Origin: Pseudomonadota bacterium
GTDB lineage: Bacteria > Pseudomonadota > Alphaproteobacteria > Rhodospirillales > Magnetospirillaceae
Direction: 5' to 3'
Assembly: GCA_021781575.1 (NCBI GenBank)
Contig: JAJXWP010000024.1
Location: 1 to 64,000 of the forward strand
Length of the DNA stretch: 64,000 bases
Shown here: positions 61,013 to 64,000 of the stretch, in pieces
How the letters are laid out: the number at the start of each line of letters is the position of its first letter
Position numbering within the stretch: the stretch's first letter is position 1
Program-made: the position numbers and the translations under genes
The notes under the pieces: model-generated
The model's database searches: none
Told to the model about the DNA's origin: nothing
What the model saw: only the letters and a program-made list of their open reading frames with translations

Positions 61013-61675
61013 ATGCAGCACTACGCCCGATTTCTCTGTGCCTGGCGTGTCGGCCTACTCTGCCTGGCCTTGGCCGCCTGTGATTCGGGCGGTTCCTGGC
61101 ATTCCGTCGACGTCGAGCACCGTTTGCCGCCGTTGCGCTTCGCCCTGAGCCGGGCCAGCGACGGGCGCGCGGTGACCGCATCCGATTACCGTGGCAAGGT
61201 GGCCCTGGTTTATTTCGGCTATGCCGGCTGTTCGGATGCCTGCCCGACCACTCTTGCCGACCTGGGATATGTTCTGAAGCGGCTGGGGGACAAGGCGGAC
61301 CAGGTGCGGGTGCTGTTCGTTACCGTCGACCCCGGCCGCGATTCCCTGTCGGCGCTGAAGCGATACACGGCGCTGTTCGCCCCCCAGGTGGTCGGCCTGA
61401 GGGGCAGCGATGACCAGCTGGCGGCGATGGTCCGCCGGTATCGCGCCGCCTATTCGACCAAGGCCGTGGCCGGTGGATTGTCCTACGAAGTGTCGCACTC
61501 AACCTCGGTCTACGTCTTCGACCAGACCGGGGCGGCCCGGCTGTTGATACCGGCCCTCGACGTTTCACACGACATCGAGGGGACAGCGGCCGACCTGCGC
61601 CGGATCATCGGCGAAGCGCCACCATCCGCTCAGTGGCGCCATTCGCAGATTCCTCGTCCAAGCGCATCCGGTTGA
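61013..61675 (+). CDS. sco: Sco1/SenC-family copper protein (lipoprotein)
   Basis: This 220-residue protein has a lipobox LAAC near residue 23, so it is membrane-tethered in the periplasm. The thioredoxin-like fold carries the copper motif CSDACP and the distal His in SYEVSHSTSVYVF. Sco proteins deliver copper to the CuA site of cytochrome c oxidases or act as copper-dependent thiol reductases. The Cyo oxidase of this window has no CuA, so another oxidase must be the client. An in-frame ATG at 60980 is a less likely start. It overlaps the convergent ctaG-like gene by 71 bp. Confidence 0.9.
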   Translation: MQHYARFLCAWRVGLLCLALAACDSGGSWHSVDVEHRLPPLRFALSRASDGRAVTASDYRGKVALVYFGYAGCSDACPTTLADLGYVLKRLGDKADQVRVLFVTVDPGRDSLSALKRYTALFAPQVVGLRGSDDQLAAMVRRYRAAYSTKAVAGGLSYEVSHSTSVYVFDQTGAARLLIPALDVSHDIEGTAADLRRIIGEAPPSAQWRHSQIPRPSASG

Positions 61676-62552
61676 GAACCACCAGGATGGCGACGGCGCT
61701 CATCATGGTCATCGGGATCCAGGTGATGATGCCACCGATGCTTTGGTCCGTGCCGGCGCTCATATCGGCGAAGGCCCGCCCGCAGAACGCATAAGAGGGG
61801 TACAGGTCGCGCTCTGAAAATGTGATGACGGCGCCCACGATGATCTGCGGAACCATGACCGACAGCGCCACCAGGATGCGAACCGCATAGGAGGTTCGGG
61901 CCGCCGGGGAAGGGCGGGGATCGAGTACCAGCCCCCAGAACAGGACGCCATCCAGGACCATGCTCCAATTCATGATCCAGAACAGCCGCGTATCCAGCAT
62001 CGCGGCGAAATGCACCGGCGGGATCAGCCACAGCGCCAGCAGGCCGAAGAACAGGATCGGCGCCACCACCGGGTGCTGAACGGCGTCAATCGCCCGTGCC
62101 ACCCCCCGAGCCCGGATCAGTTCCGCCAGAGGCTTCGGCAGACCGCTGCGGATCGATGCACCCGGCAGGCCGAGGGCGATGAGGAACGGGCCGAGGTGGT
62201 GCATCGCCAGATGCTGGAGTCGGTTGAGGAAGAACATGTGCTCGGCGAAATAAAGGTAGCGGGTCTGCAGGACGCCGTAAATCAGCACCATCCCGGCGAG
62301 GAAGGAGGCGATGCGCCAAAAGCCCGGCCGCTCGGCCGCAGCCAGGCGCCGGCGGCCACGGAAGAACCACCAGGGGACGAAGGCTGTGCCGGCGAAGGCC
62401 AGCCACGAGAATTCCCACGGCATGAACGGCGGCAGACGGGCCGGATGGACCCGGCACAGCCAGTCGACCAGGGAGCCCGCAGCAATCACGCCACCGGCAA
62501 ACAGCCAATCGGCGCGGTCAATCGAACCGTCGGCACGGGCTGTGGACGCCAT
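61605..62552 (-). CDS. CtaG (caa3-type) cytochrome c oxidase assembly membrane protein
   Basis: This 315-residue protein has about eight helices and matches the CtaG_caa3 family, with conserved FAEHMFFLNRLQHLAMHHLGP, PVVAPILFFGLLALW and MDWS-like NWSMVLDGVLFWG. It helps metallate or assemble CuB/heme in cytochrome c oxidases. Its 3' end overlaps sco. The ATG at 62552 (MASTARADG) follows GGGAG, while a TTG at 62576 is possible. Convergence with Sco suggests related roles in copper supply, although the two are not co-transcribed. Confidence 0.85.
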   Translation of the reverse strand: MASTARADGSIDRADWLFAGGVIAAGSLVDWLCRVHPARLPPFMPWEFSWLAFAGTAFVPWWFFRGRRRLAAAERPGFWRIASFLAGMVLIYGVLQTRYLYFAEHMFFLNRLQHLAMHHLGPFLIALGLPGASIRSGLPKPLAELIRARGVARAIDAVQHPVVAPILFFGLLALWLIPPVHFAAMLDTRLFWIMNWSMVLDGVLFWGLVLDPRPSPAARTSYAVRILVALSVMVPQIIVGAVITFSERDLYPSYAFCGRAFADMSAGTDQSIGGIITWIPMTMMSAVAILVVLNRMRLDEESANGATERMVALRR

Positions 62553-62729
62553 GACATCGCTCCCGGAGGCTGCCAACAGGTAATTCCAGACATTAGATGG
62601 TGCCGGTAGCCGTCGCCTTCGATCCGCCGCGGCGACATAATCGCTCAGAGGCGGACGGGAAGGGAAGCGGCATGCTAAACGCCTTGCGGGTCATCATTGC
62701 CGTCGTGCCTATGATGCGATGAACTTGTC

Positions 62730-64000
62730 TCACCCCAGCGGCGTCAACGCGTGCGGCGCGGCGGCGATATCGAGCGGCACATAGATCTGTCCGCCGGCCA
62801 CCGTCAGGGTGGTTGCCGCCAAAGGCGGAACGGTCGGGTTGACCTGTTCCAATTGGCCCTGATCGGCGAAGAACAACATCCCATTGGCCGCCGTCAGGTC
62901 ATGCGGCAAGGTCTGCGTGCCGCCCAGCGCCACCTTCTGCGTGGTGACGCCGTTGTCGCTGTAGAGATCGCGGAATTGCACGTCGCCCTGGATGGTGTGA
63001 TTGAGGACGGTGAAGAACATCTGGTTGCCGGCGGCGGTCAGATTGGCCGGCATGTCGGTATTGTCGGGCGCGATGTTTGGAGTGAGTATGCCGGTGGTCG
63101 TGTCGTAGCGGGCCAGCTGGCTGGTTCCATTCCCGTTGGTGACGGCAAAATAAAGATCATGGCCGGCCGCCGCGGCCTGCACCGAACCCAGGCTGGCAGT
63201 GGGGCCAGCGCCCAGACTGGCGACCGTTTGCGGTACCGTTGCCCCTTCGCTTTCGCTCATCAAGACGTTGCCCTGTCCGGCGACATTGGCGACGAAATAA
63301 AGTTTGTCGCCGATTGCCACCAGGCTGTGGTCACCGCCGGCGGCGGGAAAGGCGCCGCCGGTGCCGGGGTTGACCAACTGCTCGACCGGCTGGCCGCCAT
63401 TGCTCACCGAGAACAGTTCCCGTCCGTGGACGCCGTCGTTGGCGATGAAATAGAGGGCATCTCCGACCACCGTCAGATCCCCTGGGGCGGCGCCGGTGGT
63501 GCCGGAGTTCAATGTCGTCAGCTCGACCGCCTTGCCGGTACTTCCCACGGTCCAGAGCTGGCTGCCATGCACGCCATCATCGGCGGTGAAATAGAGATTG
63601 CCGTCGAGGGCGGTCAGGTTTGACGGGTTCGAACCAACCGCGCCGGCATTGATGTCGGTGACCATGTGCACTTTGCCGCTCTGGTCGGCGACCCATAGCT
63701 GGCGACCATCGGTTCCGTTCGTCGCGGAAAAATAAATCTCGCTGGTGGCCGGCAGCGCGGTGCCCAGGGGCGGGGCAACACGTACCTCGGTAAAATCTTG
63801 CGGATCGGACGAACCGGCCGGATTGAGGTCGGCCAGCATCTTCGCCGACTGCCCATCGAAGGTCCAAGGCTGTCGGCCGTGCGTGCCGTCATCGGCGGAG
63901 AAGAAGAGGGTAGGGCCGTTGGCCTGCAGATCGGCCGGGAAGCTGGAGCCTGGGCCGGGGTTGATGTCGGCCACTTCACCGACGGTCTGGCCGTTGAACG
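62730..64000 (-). CDS. ELWxxDGT-type repeat surface protein, C-terminal part (partial)
   Basis: The frame runs from the window edge to a stop at 62730 and encodes over 420 residues of a repeating pattern of about 48 residues. Examples are LFFSADDGTHGRQPW, LYFTADDGVHGSQLW and LYFIANDGVHGRELF, each followed by a short loop and a DIN or TLN motif. Such ELW/DGTxGxELW repeats build beta-propeller-like structures in large secreted or surface proteins. Later repeats are more diverged. No transport signal is visible because the N-terminus is outside the window. Confidence 0.8.
   Translation of the reverse strand, partial: FNGQTVGEVADINPGPGSSFPADLQANGPTLFFSADDGTHGRQPWTFDGQSAKMLADLNPAGSSDPQDFTEVRVAPPLGTALPATSEIYFSATNGTDGRQLWVADQSGKVHMVTDINAGAVGSNPSNLTALDGNLYFTADDGVHGSQLWTVGSTGKAVELTTLNSGTTGAAPGDLTVVGDALYFIANDGVHGRELFSVSNGGQPVEQLVNPGTGGAFPAAGGDHSLVAIGDKLYFVANVAGQGNVLMSESEGATVPQTVASLGAGPTASLGSVQAAAAGHDLYFAVTNGNGTSQLARYDTTTGILTPNIAPDNTDMPANLTAAGNQMFFTVLNHTIQGDVQFRDLYSDNGVTTQKVALGGTQTLPHDLTAANGMLFFADQGQLEQVNPTVPPLAATTLTVAGGQIYVPLDIAAAPHALTPLG

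Overview
The window is high-GC chromosomal DNA from a free-living alphaproteobacterium, most likely of the Rhodospirillales (Magnetospirillum/Telmatospirillum-like). The reasons are a RegB/RegA pair next to a bo3 quinol oxidase, a FixL/FixJ-type pair, a glnB-glnA operon with a -24/-12 promoter, a HupUV/HoxA/HupT hydrogen-sensing system, and many PAS, GGDEF and EAL proteins. No plasmid or phage genes, insertion sequences or CRISPR array were seen. The taxonomic placement is inference from gene content.

Layout. 1-2400: divergent pccB (partial) and an ScfR/PccR-type regulator sharing a spacer rich in TTGCAA motifs, then a decayed gene. 2439-8280: cyoABCD followed by regBA. 8404-12564: PfpI-family protein, small unknown proteins and a dgcN-dgcA pair (D-glutamate catabolism). 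12687-34391: a hydrogen-metabolism island of about 22 kb. It holds the sensor hydrogenase hupUV, small regulators, a candidate sigma-54 promoter, hybOABCD, hypC, hupK, hypABCDE, hemG, an opposing TrmH-family methylase, hoxX, hoxA, hupT and fetAB. 34455-36313: glnB-glnA. 36640-37927: aminotransferase and tRNA-His. 38283-44218: two LuxR-type regulators with receivers lacking the phospho-acceptor aspartate, a hybrid kinase, a FrnE-like DsbA protein and a PleD-like protein with a decayed GGDEF motif. 44476-53004: two membrane and enzyme clusters around a GGDEF-EAL protein and an ercA-ercS-like pair. 54331-58579: five signalling genes headed by a histidine kinase with an ethylene-receptor-type copper-binding membrane domain. 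58768-64000: XRE regulator, second PAS-GGDEF-EAL protein, Sco1, CtaG and a partial repeat-rich surface-type protein.

How the genes work together. HupUV should sense H2 and signal through HupT to HoxA, a sigma-54 activator with an intact GAFTGA loop. HoxA should act at the -24/-12 element before hybO. The Hyb-type enzyme would feed electrons to quinone. Cyo can re-oxidise quinol with O2, and RegB reads the quinone/redox state. HoxX suggests that CO ligand is made aerobically, although the small subunit has the ordinary (not O2-tolerant) CTGC signature. HypF and CyoE are not in the window.

The points most worth following up are the ethylene-receptor-like kinase cluster, the pairing of a Hyb-type hydrogenase with HupUV/HoxX-type accessory genes, the coupling of fetAB to the hydrogenase regulators, and the paired regulators with non-canonical receivers.
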